In this document: positions 36,420 through 48,387 of the stretch, piece by piece
Layout: each line of letters starts with the position of its first letter
How positions within the stretch are numbered: position 1 is the stretch's first letter
DNA from: Incurvaria masculella
Lineage: Eukaryota > Arthropoda > Insecta > Lepidoptera > Incurvariidae
DNA: 64,000 nucleotides
Direction: 5' to 3'
NCBI GenBank assembly: GCA_946894095.1
Contig: OX335642.1
Span: 14,891,021 to 14,955,020 of the forward strand
Made by a program: the position numbers and the translations under genes
The notes under the pieces: generated by a model
The model's input: the letters and a program-made list of their open reading frames with translations, nothing else
Told to the model about the DNA's origin: nothing
The model's database searches: none

Positions 36420-39400
36420 CTGATGTCAAACATGTTTTTGTTATATAAATGTCACCTGGGATCAGTCAAATCATGCAATTTCAACAATTTTTCTGCAAAA
36501 TGTAGCATAGATTCGATATACATACATAGCTAAAGAACATATGTATGTAATGTAGGTATCACACAACTTTCATGGAGTAATATCCGACCATTCATTTTCA
36601 TTTCTGTACATGATACATCCTTATGGCATTTTTAACAATCCTGCAATTTCATACATCAAATCAGGATACATATAAAAAACGAATGTTCAAACTAAAAACA
36701 AAGCAACCGTCCAGCAACAACATTGTGTATATTCCATAAAATAACAAAAAATATATGGCATATTTTCTTAATAAAATAACTTTAAATAAAAATACCAAAA
36801 TCAGTGAAATGATACAATATTTACAAACGAATGTATAAAAGTGCAAAACAATTTAGGAAAATAAAAGTTAAAGTTACTCTTGAGGTATACTGAATTCAAA
36901 ATAACATAAAAAACATTTAGAGATCTCAAAATGCTGCCACAAACATAAAACCTTCCCAATTCTCTCTTGTAATAAATATCAAAAAGTTTCGTTTCACAAA
37001 GGCCCCTAGCGGACCACATCTAAGCTGCATAATATTAAACCTTAATTTAGCAACCTATCTAGCGTTTACCAACAAACATCAATCTCAGTAATAGTCTATT
37101 CAATTATTATATCGATATTTTGTTGTGTACTCAACACACTATTCAAATCCTTCCAATGACATATTGCAACTAGAACACTTTGGACAAATTTCCACTTATG
37201 GAAGCTACACTGCACGTGCAAATGCTAATGTTCGCTGCAAAACAATTTCACTACATCAAAACATTTATAGCTCAAATTAAACCCTCCTTTATTTTAAGTT
37301 ATACTACTTTAGGCGCGTTTGTGAAAACAGATCAGAGTGTATTTTAGTTTTGCTTGTAACAATGTAGCACATTTTCTTTTAAATCCCGCGGCGCCGCCGT
37401 CTATTGGTCGTTTGACTCACTTATTTTTTTTCGAATGCATGAAAAAAAACTGTTTCTATTCTTGCCAAAGAAGTTATAACTTCCAACGCGCGTACATCCG
37501 TACTCAAAACTTTTATTATTTCTCACAATTTAGTAGCTAATAATCAACATGTTATGTTAAGTAACAAACAAGCACAAGATAAGACGCCACATTGACAGCT
37601 GCCATCCTAATTGAGTATGGAAACGCTGTCTTTTGTTTGGTTGCTTTTTAAATTTGCATGAGAACTTATATTTTTTTTTTATAATTTATATTTAACAATT
37701 AATTATTATTTATAAGGTGTATGGAACAATTGTCAATAATGTGTGAATATCTTCTGCGTGTGTTAGTTTTGGGGATCAGTTCAGATAATTACTTTGTTCT
37801 AAGAGCTGCCCCCATCAGTAAGTTTATGAGTAGATGTAATCCCATCAAATATGTCCCGAAGAGGTGTTTACATAGATGTAGGCTAGCGCAATATGATGAA
37901 AAGTAAACTATAAATATGCAAAACAAGTCTATGCGACAAAGCCAACACTTCAGTCTAATGGAACACGTAAATATACAAATTAAATAATAGGCCTGCCTCC
38001 ATTACAAAGTATGTGCGAAATATTTCATTGAAAAAATTAATATTCGCAGCAATCACACACAAAAGCCTTACGCAACGTAAAAGCGCACATCATAGCTTTT
38101 TCCTTTTCATGATTATTTACAAATCAGGTAAAATACAAGGTGAATAATATAAGCGAAGGAAGACAAAAAAAAAACTATTTCTTTATTATTAAAATGTAAA
38201 AAAAACTAACATTGACTACTTGTAGCTTAGCATACACAACAGCTTCCCTTAATTATATCTTAGGTGATGTTTTAATAATAATTTAGTAAATACTCTATCT
38301 TTATCGACCCTCTGCGGGTGTACAGACGGGCTGTTCCCATCTGAGTACAAAACACTAACTATCTAGCATGTTTCCAGTTTGACCTGACAACAACAAACTT
38401 TGTTACACTTCATTGTAACCATAGTGCAGCATGTGGAAAACTGTGGAATAGATGGAAAGAAAAAACCAATTTGCCAAACGGAAAATTTTAAAAATAAAAG
38501 ATTTTTTAAAAGTCATTCTCCTCGGCCTGGAATTGAACCGACGGAAATGCAAAAAATTTCAAACTTGTGATTTGATGACCTCAATCAATCATGCAGATCA
38601 AAACTCTATAACCATTGTGACTTACATTTTAGAAAGACCAAGAAATATTGCTAGCAAATTCTAAAAACAAAAATGAAAATATATCAAACTATAATAAAAT
38701 ATGCAATTCTCCTGACTAAGTAATCCTTCATCGGTTGTGGGTTCAATTCCCGACTGAGGCAGGCAACATTTTAATACCATTATTATATCTTTTTTTTCAT
38801 GAAGGAAACTTTAATTTTCAAGGTAATACTTTGTTTTTGTAATACCTGTAATTTACGAAATTTCGAAAAAGGAGCTTTGTGTAAGACATTGAACAGAAGA
38901 CACCAATTGTTCAGTTTCGTATATAAGATTAAGCCATCCAGGCAGTTTTGCAACAAGCAAATCTCTGCAAATTGTCTTATCGTGATGTGCAATTTAAAAA
39001 CTTAAAAATTTCAAAGGTTAGAATAGGAACTTTGGAACATTACTAACAAGACAGATTGGGAACACCAAAGGAAAGAGTGCCTGTGCGTATAACATTTAAA
39101 ATTTATATTAAATTATTTTATGTACGTATTTTCAGCCATGCGCGATACTAATACATATATTTACCAATAGATCTTAGAGTTGATTAAATACTTTTGTGCA
39201 CAATTCTTAATATCCTTACCTAGCAATTTGCAATTTTCCAATATCATAATTCCTTAACACCTAGTTAAAAATACTGATTTCAATTTGACAAAAAAAACTG
39301 AATCGATAAAACATGGCTCGGTACAATATTCCATAGCTTGCCTTCGATCTGCTTTCACTGAAAGCGTTACTACACATTTAGAAATCAGGTCTAAATTTCT

Positions 39401-40700
39401 CTATGAATAAATTAGTAAATTTGTGATTTTTTTATTTTATTACTTTCTAGAACTCCGTTTTAAAATCTGCAGATTATAAATCAGGACCCTAATTTAAAAG
39501 AGATACCCTAGAAATTATTGGGGCGGAGATCAGCATATTTTTATTCCATTTATTACTTTAAATCTCAAAAATATTTTTTTTGATGGCGATAAAGGTGTAA
39601 GAGGAAAATCCTTTCTACAAAAATTTCGTCAGCTATTAAGTTCATAAATACCAATCTTTTCGCTTCACTAGCGCCCTCTCACATCAAAAATCCAAACAAA
39701 TTTAGTTCCGTTGATCACACGCCCGCTAGTAAATAATGGCTCATTGTGCATACGCACGTCGGGACACTTTGAAAAAATTGTGGTAATAAAAATTAGAGGC
39801 GACCATTAAACTTAAAGCGACCAGTAGTATAAATATACATAATACGGCGGCAAGCGCAGTAGTAAAAAGAGAGGATAGACAGTTCTAGCTTATTGGCAAT
39901 TTAGTAGAATCAAAATGTCATGAACTTCTTTGTTACCAAAAGAGCAGACATCTGCTTGCCAAAAGAGCAGACATCTGCTTGTCCTATCTGCGCTAAACCT
40001 AAAGTTTTCAGGTCTCTTTTTCAGAACCTTCAACTCTGTTAGTTTTGTACTAGAATAAGTATAAATGTTTCTACCACCTTAAAACATATAACAAAAAATA
40101 CAAATAGGCGTAAGGACTAATATGGCCAACTTCAAAACACGCCCCTTGAAATATTATAGATGTCAAAGTTTATCTTAAACAAAGCCAAGGGACTCAGCAA
40201 TATTGTTTGACACCGAGGCTTAACTATTTTGGCCTAGCGTGATGCTAGCCAAAAGATTTCTTGTGCACATTTGTGGGATGTGCCTCCAAATAATTTTGAA
40301 ATTACTCAGCGATCAGTGATACGGCACTGGGAAAAGTTAAATATAGTGTGCAATTTACATAAAAGCATTCAACGCTTATGAATTTGTTGCATTTCATAGT
40401 AAGACCATTTAACCTAGTAACTGCCCAAGCATACAAGTTCAACGCTTATGCAAATCTGATGGCGGCCGCGCCTCACTAGCGACATCACTACGCACTGTCC
40501 CTCGCCAGCGGAGCGACTGAGATTCAGACATTGTCCATCACGAATGCAACCTGCATTGCATTCTCCTGAAATTAACACACATTGGTTATTATTTGACTTT
40601 CAGAGGTGAAACACCAGAGGGCTACAGAAAAATAAGTCTACAAGTAAAAAATTTGGTATTGCCAATTAAAATGAGGAAAAACACATTAGGAAAAATGCCT
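36420..40700. other. Gene-free AT-rich intergenic stretch
   Basis: Short random open frames only. Two Pol III B-box-like sequences (GGTTCAATTCC) lie at about 38530 (-) and 38740 (+), possibly SINE remnants; a GGTTCAATTCCCGAC at 38740 has no matching A box. A 23-mer containing gcagacatctgc is tandemly duplicated at 39937-39983. Confidence 0.4.
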
Positions 40701-40999
40701 CAACTATGAGAGTGAGGCACAGAAAATGCAAATACACTATCACTAACTGTTATACAATTAGAATTCTGGTGTCACACTATCACTGTTATAAAATTAGAAG
40801 TCTGGTGTCTGTCTGTCCGTCTGTCTGCTTATAACTTTGAGAACTACTTACCTTAATTCTTTCCATCTATTATAGGCTACTAATCATCATGTTTGAATTA
40901 CCTGAGAGGTGAACACTGGGTTTAAATATGAAAGGAGTCAGGGAAACCGGATTATTTTTGTTAGGCTTTAAGACAGGTGGAGTTGCACATATATACTAG

Positions 41000-41272
41000 T
41001 GCGAGTCCGACTCCACACGTAGGGTTCTGTACCATCGTACAAGATCTAACACAAAAAAACACTTTTTTGTAAATCACCCTATAATTTTTATTATATTTTA
41101 ATTTTACCCATTTGTTGATATAGCGGCAAAATAAATACACACTCAGTGAAAATTTCAGCTGCCTAACTATTACGGTTCATATGGTATGGCCCTGTGACAG
41201 ATGGACGGACAGACAGCGGAGGCTTAGTAATAGGGTTTAGTTTTCACCCTTTGGGTACGGAACCCTAAAAAG
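41000..41272 (-). repeat. (CCGT)n-associated repeat, inverted copy
   Basis: Shortened microsatellite (two or three units) but both ends are recognisable. It lies just downstream of the RhoGAPp190 stop codon, so it may be part of the 3' UTR. Confidence 0.84.
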
Positions 41273-41516
41273 CAGTTTTGTAATTAGAACAATGAAAGGA
41301 TTGGCATCAACTTCCATTCCTCTAATATACATTTTAATATCTGATGAAGCTGACATTGTTACATGGTTCAACAACTCAAACTGCCCTAATTGTAGCCCAC
41401 TGCCAGGAGCATCAAAGGCGATCAAAGGTGCTTCCGTTTCCTAGTTCTACCATGAGATCGTAAAACAACGGAAACGTTAATAGTTCGAATTGTACAGAGA
41501 TACTCACAGTGGGACC

Positions 41517-41715
41517 TCAGACCATGACGAAGGCTTCCTGCCCGCGGAACAGGAAGGGGTACTGGTCGATCATGCTCTGCACGATGTCCTCGAGGTAGGG
41601 CCGCGTCATCTCGAAGCGGCCCATGTCCGAGAACTGCACGGGCAGCAGCGTCGGCCACCAGCAGATGGCGAGGTTCTTCGAGTCCATCGAGTTCAGCTTG
41701 GAGTTCTCAGCCACC
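41517..41715 (-). CDS. RhoGAPp190: RhoGAPp190 last coding exon, end of RhoGAP domain and stop
   Basis: Terminal exon, acceptor gctccaccag, TGA at 41517-41519. It reads VAENSKLNSMDSKNLAI, then CWWPTLLPVQFSDMGRFE, and ends FLFRGQEAFVMV. KMDSKNL-type residues and the WPTLL block are the signature of p190-class RhoGAPs. The protein stops soon after the domain, with none of the Pro/Ser-rich tail seen in vertebrate p190A. Confidence 0.96.
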
Positions 41716-41739
41716 CTGGTGGAGCAGAAAGCAGATTAA

Positions 41740-42108
41740 TATACTATCTGTTTTATGAACAGACAGTATAGGAGGACTCTATGCAGAACTCCAGGTGATA
41801 CCTGTACCCAATTTGAAGGATGGCGAATGGTAAACCTGAAATCTGTTAGATAATCAATTTCGACCATTGGCAAACGTCTTTCTGAATAACTAGACTAATA
41901 CTTGACCCAAGCCTCAAGCACATTCATATACTATCTGTATTATGAACAGAAAGGGGTCTAGCAGGACTCATGCAGAACTCCAGATGACATCTCTCCCTAA
42001 TTTGAAGCATGGAGAATGGGAAACCTGATATCGGTTAGATATACAATTTCGTACATAGGCAGAGGTCTTCATGAATACTAGATTAATACTTGACCCAAGC
42101 CAAGTGAT
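41740..42108 (+). repeat. Diverged tandem duplication, about 188-bp unit
   Basis: tatactatctg, tatgaacag, catgcagaactccag, aatttgaag and tacttgacccaagcc occur in the same order in 41740-41927 and 41928-42108. Located in the last RhoGAPp190 intron. Not coding. Confidence 0.85.
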
Positions 42109-42613
42109 TAGGATACATTTTATCAAAAGCCTCACTTAGTTCTGTATAAGTAGGTGTATTTTAAGGAATGTGATATCTATGTATCTAAAATAGACATTTC
42201 TTGGAATGAGCAACATACCTGCTTAGTATTAAAAAGTATATTTACTTAGGTGTATTTTAGTTAGAATAAATCATTCATGATTGCTTTCACAAGGATGGTG
42301 CATTAGCCGCATACTCATTTTGCCTCTTCTACAGAAATATCTCTCCATATTTTAATTAGGGAACTTTGACCTGAATTTTAAGAAACACTTTACTGTTCTA
42401 ATGCTGAGATTAATATACTTGTATACATTTTATCGGCAGGCCATAGCTTTATACTGTCAAAGTGACGGTTTATCCATACAAATAAAATGTCAGATTGACA
42501 ATCGGAGGTTCATTGAGCTTCGTGTAGGCATTGTCTATGGATAGCTCCAAAGTCTCAGCGATAGGGAGACGGAATACCTTGGAACAGTTTTGTTGGTGTC
42601 ATGGCAGTTTTAC

Positions 42614-42752
42614 CTGGTGAAGTGCGCGAAGATATAGTCGAGGGTGTTTCTAGCATTGGGCGTGAGCCGCGTGTTCAAGAGAGTGCGGAGCGCAAGCAGC
42701 CGCCAGCTGCGATCTTTCAGCTCCACGCCGCCGGCCACGCATCCGCGCATCG
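42614..42752 (-). CDS. RhoGAPp190: RhoGAPp190 exon, RhoGAP domain
   Basis: Exon of 139 nt following a 5.2-kb intron. Acceptor gtgtggcag gives the correct phase; it reads AMRGCVAGGVELKDRSWR, then LLALRTLLNTRL and NTLDYIFAHFTR. The last block aligns with the helix before the conserved Asn-Lys-Met segment of RhoGAPs. A closer acceptor (gaaag, just before ATCGCAGC) also keeps phase and would drop about 11 residues. Confidence 0.9.
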
Positions 42753-43974
42753 CTGCCACACCACACACCGCTCGCATTACATAGAGCAACGATGACACAG
42801 AGAACTGTTACTAGTCTTCCGTGCATGGCGTACATTACTGTGGTCATCTGAGTTAATATCCAGGGGAAAGCAGTTAGTTGAAGGTTTGTTTTCCGTAATT
42901 AGCCCTATTGATGGGATATGGGTCATGCCATCCCATAGAAGTCCAAGTCCAGGAGGACAGATTTTGCTACAGGCTTTTGGAAGCACTCCTTAATACCAAT
43001 AGTACATGAGCGCATGTTTCTGCTACCACCATGCAGCCATGACACAGAGGGCTGTCTATTAGACCTATATCAGATTTGTCCATATATACCCAGCACTTTC
43101 ATTGGGAAAACAAATCACAACATTGTTCCGAATCTATGCGTAGGTCTCATTCCGAACATATAAGGTCGGGGGAGCACTTGGAGAGCTGTGTGAGTTACAT
43201 TACTCGATATACTAAAGATCATTACCTGTCTGATCAAGAATGTTACTGATTATGGATTCATGATTAAACATTTTGTAACTTAGCATTTTTCTGGAAACCG
43301 TATCTTACCTAGGTACTGGCAGTCTTTAATGAAGGAATCGTCTCTAAGTATGCAGTAAAAAAGCCATCAAAATGGACAAAAAGTGATGTGTTGCATGTCT
43401 TGTCGACGACCCTATGTATTCTAGAATTTAGAGACAGTCCAACACTGAAAGGATGTAGGGTATTTCTCAGTATTTTATATTCTTTATCAAAGACTATTCT
43501 CTTCAGAAATACATAACACCATCCCTTTTCAGACAACTTAAAAAAAATAAGGAGGTTCTCAATCCGTCTGGATGTTTTTTTTTGTGTTTATACTCGATAT
43601 CTCTGCAAATTGTCAACCGATATGGAAAATAGTTTTTCTCATCTCAGGGGTGATTTCATAAATTTAATTAAAGAATACCACTCCTTAGGTATTTCCCACA
43701 TACTATAAAGAGTGAAAAAAACGCAGTTTTAAAAACCTTGAACCGACTTCAAACACTAAGTCTGGTTTTAACCAAGTGCTGATTTATTTTAATCTACACT
43801 TAAAGGGCCTTTATTACTAAAGAGCTAAATATCTTGTACTGGTATCAATTGTGAGATAGTAACAAATGTTTAATGTGAGGATATGCAAATCAACACTTGG
43901 TGAAAGAGACCCTTAGAGGTAAAGACCCTTAGGACCCGTAAAGCGCGAACGACGCCGCATAGGCGTCCTCTGCC

Positions 43975-44209
43975 GCGCTCCCGCTATCTGCGCTGATTGG
44001 CGATTTTTTGTGTGGGCATAGATTTACTGGTCTATGATTGGCTTTTTCAAATGGATAGAGGAGTGTAGGACGCTTTTGATTGGCTAAACCGCGACCCAAT
44101 AGCTGCAACTTCGTAAAACAAAATATTTTTTTGAAATCCGCGCGGCTCGTCTCGCTGGCCAGTCGACCGAGGTACGTTTGCGCGCGTGGTTCTGTGCCGG
44201 CTGAAAAGG
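43975..44209 (+). promoter_or_regulatory. Candidate promoter with multiple CCAAT boxes
   Basis: Within 110 bp there are ctgattggcg, atgattggct, tgattggcta (inverted CCAAT) and gacccaatag, followed by a GC-rich stretch and an ATG at 44210 with a strong donor 20 bases later. It sits inside the RhoGAPp190 intron but points the opposite way. Confidence 0.45.
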
Positions 44210-44229
44210 ATGAGTGACGAAAATATTAC
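44210..44229 (+). CDS. Candidate first coding exon of a nested gene
   Basis: ATG AGT GAC GAA AAT ATT AC followed by the strong donor gtaagtatt. Encodes MSDENI plus two bases of the next codon. The phase matches the candidate exon at 45644. Function not recognised. Confidence 0.4.
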
Positions 44230-44813
44230 GTAAGTATTGTAATTTTTTTTATATCAATGAAATTGTAATATATTCAGCTATCTATCAATGCAGTGGTTAT
44301 AGGTTTTTGCAATTTCTGTAGGCAGCAAAAAAATCAAATGTTTTTTTGGCATGTTCAGATTTCAAAGATTTATCACATTTGTTTATAAAATTTGTTCACA
44401 AAAAATTACGTTTGCTTGAATGTAATTAGTCCGGATTGTGGCAAATTTTGTGTAGAATCCGGTGATGTATCACACTTGATATGTTTTCTTACATAAAAAT
44501 GGAAAAAACACCGAAAATCTAGAAAATCATATTTTGTAGTATAAACATTGTGAGTGTATTGGTGTCGGCCGCTCGGCCGCTCGGCCGCCCGCTGGCCGTT
44601 GGTCAAGTGTGATTCAAGTCATTTGTCGAGATCTCAGGAACTTCGTGAGCGTGGAGTTATAATACCAAATTTTGTTGATTTGAAATCGTTTGGTATATCT
44701 AATAAGTAATCCCATTGCATCATCTGCATACATTTCCATAGGGCAAGACGCATCTGGTAATAGAATAGAATTAAAAATATGTACTATTTGTTTCGGTTAC
44801 ATAGTATTCTTGT

Positions 44814-45127
44814 TAGGGTTCCGTACCCAAAGGGTGAAAACGGAACCCTATTACTAATCCTCCGCTGTCCGTCCGTCCGTCCGTCTGTCCGTCCGTCCGT
44901 CCGTCTGTCACATGGCTGTATCTCAGTAACCGTAACAGATAGACAGCTGAAATTTTCACAGAGTGTGTATTTATTTTGCCGCTATAACAACAAATAGGTA
45001 AAATTGAAAAATAATTTAAATTAAAGCGGGCTTCCATACAAAAAACGTGATTTTGTTATGTTAAATCTTTTACGATGGTACGGAACCCTTTGTGTGCGAG
45101 TCCGGCTCGCACTTGGCCGGTTTTTGG
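44814..45127 (+). repeat. (CCGT)n-associated repeat, copy
   Basis: Full-length copy inserted within the inverted-repeat-bounded interval 43.93-46.57 kb, and therefore younger than it. Confidence 0.88.
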
Positions 45128-45643
45128 TTACTAGTCACACTGGGTCAATTGCCGTGCATGCTGTATTACATTTCGGCGAATTCTGCCGTGCATGTCGCAC
45201 CTTTTCTCATGCTAACGGGTGGTGTGTGGACACAAAAGATGCCTAAAGTATACTTGCGACATGCACGGGAGCAATTGCCATGCATGTCAAACAACTTCAA
45301 AAATTTTTTTTCGTCATATCTTGGGAAACTCTGGTCTTAGACTCATCATGCGACCCCTCAAACTAGATGGCCCGACCTGATCTACCTACCTGTCATGTCA
45401 AAACTTGTTTTCGTCATAAATTGTAAATTTTGTAACTTCAATAATAGGAGGAGGTGTCTGACAGACGGACGGACAGACAACGCACAAACTCTACTTCAGA
45501 TATAATCATTAGGTTTTTTTATTTGACCATCCGTCGCTAATTCGAATTTCTATTCATTTAGGTTTCACTTTTACAAAATGTTAAAAAATATACTTGTGCT
45601 GCTATGTTTCTATGAACTTATATTTACGTGTTTTATTTCAAAG

Positions 45644-45720
45644 ACCATGTCACCAATGCTTCGTGTCCCGGAAGCCTGCTTCTACTCCAGCAACAAGATT
45701 CGACCTCGTCACGCTGCTGA
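45644..45720 (+). CDS. Candidate second exon of the nested gene
   Basis: Acceptor ttttatttcaaag and donor gtaagtgcc, 77 nt. In the phase set by 44210-44229 it reads PCHQCFVSRKPASTP, then ATRFDLVTLL. The CHQC pair could begin a zinc-binding motif, as in CDCA7-type fingers, but there is too little to assign it. A second frame is also open. No convincing third exon; a weak one at 46528-46568 lies inside the right inverted repeat. Confidence 0.42.
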
Positions 45721-46606
45721 GTAAGTGCCTACCTATATAGATAGAACGCGCGCGCCCACCTATCTATAGATAGAGCGCGCGCTCACCGACGTGTGTTCAA
45801 GTGGAGCGTTTGCATGTATGAGTGCGCTGAGTGCAATTTTATAGCCGAATTTGAATGTTCAAAATAAAATGTTTTTGATAACATATTATAACATTATCTT
45901 ACACAAAAAAATTGTGTATATATAACAGTTTATGATGATATAAAATCTAACTCGATTCTAATTAGATTAGATTCTAATTAGACTGTTAGTAATGTAGAGA
46001 GATTTTTCGGGTTTTTCCTTTACTGAAAATGTTATGTAAACTTTTTCTTTACAAAAATTTTTTGTAAATATTCTTCCATCATTATTCAATAAATTAAAAA
46101 TAAATTCAACTGAGATAATATCGTAAATAATTTATAATAAATTCTAAAATATTATTTTGAAAAACAATAAGTGTCGCTTTTGTTCGCGATGTTTGGAACC
46201 AAATTATAATATTTTTTTGTATGGCGGGGTCATTAGTTTTTGACACAATGTTATAGCAGCTATCATAAACTACGAAATAAAAAACAAATTTGTTTCATAA
46301 CTTTATCTTTTTTACCCTAAACCTCGAGTAACATCACAAAATATTAAAAAAAAATCTAAAGTCAATGTTATATGATTTTTATTATTTTATATTTGAACCA
46401 AACTACTACAAAAGTAACGTAAATAAATGGAGGCACTATCTAGCTATATGGAACAGTTATTATTTTGAAGATACCTTGATCAGTGTCTTAGATATAGATT
46501 TTTATTCGATTCGGGAGCGCGGTACAGGACGCCGATGCTGCGTCGTTCGCGCTCCAAAGGTTAAATAATAGTTTCACTCATGTAAGTTTTTAGATTACCG
46601 TGGTTA

Positions 46607-46739
46607 CTGTTCATTTTAAAAGATTAAATGGCTTTCTATTCTATTTCTTTGGCTTCGAGCCAAACGTTTGGCTCGAAACGTCGTGCTCCGCACAAATCAT
46701 GCCGTGAGTAGAAAGCCGTTTAATCTTTTAAAATGAATA
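46607..46739. mobile_element. Palindromic MITE, 133 bp
   Basis: Inverted ends (ttcattttaaaagattaaat and its complement) with a palindromic centre cgagccaaacgtttggctcg. A similar aatagtttcactcat lies just upstream (46565) and just downstream (46736), compatible with a duplicated flank. Confidence 0.75.
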
Positions 46740-46901
46740 GTTTCACTCATTCGCACTGTACCAAAGCACACCTGAAACTTTATAATGGACCCCTTCTACT
46801 CAAGGATGATAATGAGTAAAACTATTATTAAAAACCTCTTAGTGTTAGAGCTTAACGCTTAAAAGATATACCAGCTTTTAAGCGATAAGCTCGCCCTTTA
46901 C

Positions 46902-47650
46902 TTTTATTTTTTTATTTTATTTTATTTTATTTTATTTTATTTTATTTGGGAAATCAACAGCTTACATATCTAGTACAATTTTTAAAAATTAAAATTACCT
47001 TAAACTAAAGCCAATTACAGATTTCCTCTAATTACCTTTACAATTTTGTAGATTAATATAAGTAAGTAGGTAGTATAAAATGCGTGAAAAGAGAAAAAAG
47101 GAGAACAAGTGAAAATACATTGTAGTATACATTACATTACATTACCTGCGCATGTTTGTGTAGGTAGGGTGAGTTACAAAAGTGTACGTGAGTGTGTGGG
47201 TGTGTGTGTGGGTGTGCGAGGGTGAGAGGGTTTGTGAGAGAGGCTGAGGGTGAGAGCGTGTGAGGGTGTGTATATTTGTATATATATTTATATACTTGCG
47301 TTGGAGTGATAGGGTTTGCTTGCAAGTGATTGTTTATAAATGAGTTGTCAATTAGTTGTATTACTCTTGTCTTTGCAATAGTAAGTGTTTTTTAATCATA
47401 TTTTTAAAATTGCGTTTTGTGGTTGAAAAAAGATCTGCATTACTAAAACTACTGTTATAGGTATTAACGAGTCGTGAAACAACAGAATTTTGGGCGTAGT
47501 TTGTGCGGTGTAGTTGAGTATGAAATAGATGAGTGTGTCGTGTGCGGCGGATTGGTACATTATAGGTGATTTCACCAACGAGCTCGGGACAATCTATTCG
47601 ACTATTTACCAAATCAAAGAGGAACGACATGTTTGTATTAAAGAGTAAAT
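46902..47650 (-). pseudogene. LINE C-terminus with 3' UTR and (AAAAT)n tail
   Basis: Minus-strand frame 47630-47361 encodes SFLFDLVNSRIDCPELV, then RRTRHTHLFHTQLHRTNYA and NSVVSRLVNTYN, the same C-terminal fold as the element ending at 14785. The 3' UTR contains GT-rich simple sequence (about 47197-47275) and ends in a TTTTA run at about 46906-46948 on the plus strand, i.e. the tail. Confidence 0.8.
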
Positions 47651-47684
47651 AAATAAATGAATACAGTTTAACGTCAAAACCACG

Positions 47685-47800
47685 GCCAGCCTTAGTGGTT
47701 AAAAAACGGTCAGCCAGCTAGAACCCAACCATGCTCAAAGTCGCTACACCCAGCTTATCGAATCGCAAGGCGTCGCGCCACTGGGCTACCGAGGCTGACA
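47685..47800 (-). mobile_element. tRNA-derived SINE head
   Basis: Minus strand reads CGGTAGCCCAGTGGCGCG (a good A box) and GGGTTCTAGCTGG (weak B box) about 50 bases later. Confidence 0.6.
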
Positions 47801-47975
47801 TTCAAACTGTGGAAAGCCCTCCCTGGTAAGGTATTGCCCCAAAGTACAACCTGGGGTGGTTTAAACATGGTATGAAGAAGCACCTAGGCATCTTGGTTTG
47901 GTTCGAAATGGACATTGTTGGGCACCTCTTAGGTGAGGGTCTGCCATACTTTCCATAAAAAAAAATTAAGCTCAC

Positions 47976-48107
47976 CGGCGATGTCTTCAAGATGCGCCAT
48001 GCTCGGTTCGTCAAGGAGAGGGGCGAGTTTCTTGGAGAAGAAGTCCTTGAGGGCCGTCGCCACTGCGTTCACAGGAATGTCCAGGCTCTCCAGCGACACG
48101 TGAGGGT
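47976..48107 (-). CDS. RhoGAPp190: RhoGAPp190 exon, central RhoGAP domain
   Basis: Exon of 132 nt, acceptor tttttgcag and donor gtgagc. Encodes SLESLDIPVNAVATALKDFF, then the LAPLL block. The pattern of a helix ending KDFF and followed by a Pro-containing LxPLL matches the RhoGAP core. Starts with two bases, ends in phase 1. Confidence 0.95.
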
Positions 48108-48387
48108 CTGCAAAAAAAAAGGCACTGTGATAACATACCCTCTTCACCACCACTAAACCGCATAATCAAACTTCATTATAAATTCACCTTTTTTATACTT
48201 TTACCAACATTACTAACGTGTGCAAAAGACCTAACAGGTAGTGTTTGGCATTCAGTGCTCTTCTGACTACCAAATTATTAGTATGTGCTCCTATAAGGCA
48301 AAAGCAAAATGAATAAGAATGGATTCATAATAAGTTCATCGATCACGGCCAACAATCACAGCACAATATACAAAAACTGCTTTTTTT

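Larger units (their letters stand above)
36034..41516 (-). other. Possible long 3' UTR of RhoGAPp190 (inference)
   Basis: AT-rich and poor in identifiable repeats apart from one (CCGT)n element at about 41.0-41.27 kb and a short duplicated 23-mer near 39.94-39.98 kb. No supportable coding region on either strand. On the minus strand two AATAAA signals lie at 36058-36053 and 36039-36034, just short of the end of the convergent gene. This is compatible with a UTR of up to about 5.5 kb, but the true poly(A) site could be much closer to the stop. Confidence 0.3.
43936..46560. mobile_element. Interval bounded by about 45-bp inverted repeats
   Basis: GCGCGAACGACGCCGCAT and its continuation to CCGCGCTCCCG at about 43940-43983 recur inverted at about 46510-46555. 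The 2.6 kb between contains CCAAT boxes, a candidate first exon, a second candidate exon and a later (CCGT)n insertion. It could be a DNA transposon carrying its own promoter, or two copies of a GC-rich repeat. No transposase recognised. Confidence 0.5.

Noticed and set aside
46365..46568. Open frame ending CCVVRAPKVK as a third exon of the nested unit
   Set aside because: It lies in the right inverted repeat and its acceptor is weak; a 17-codon end from a transposon terminus is not convincing.
47197..47275. GT-rich stretch as a regulatory tract
   Set aside because: It is simple sequence inside the 3' UTR of a LINE fragment.
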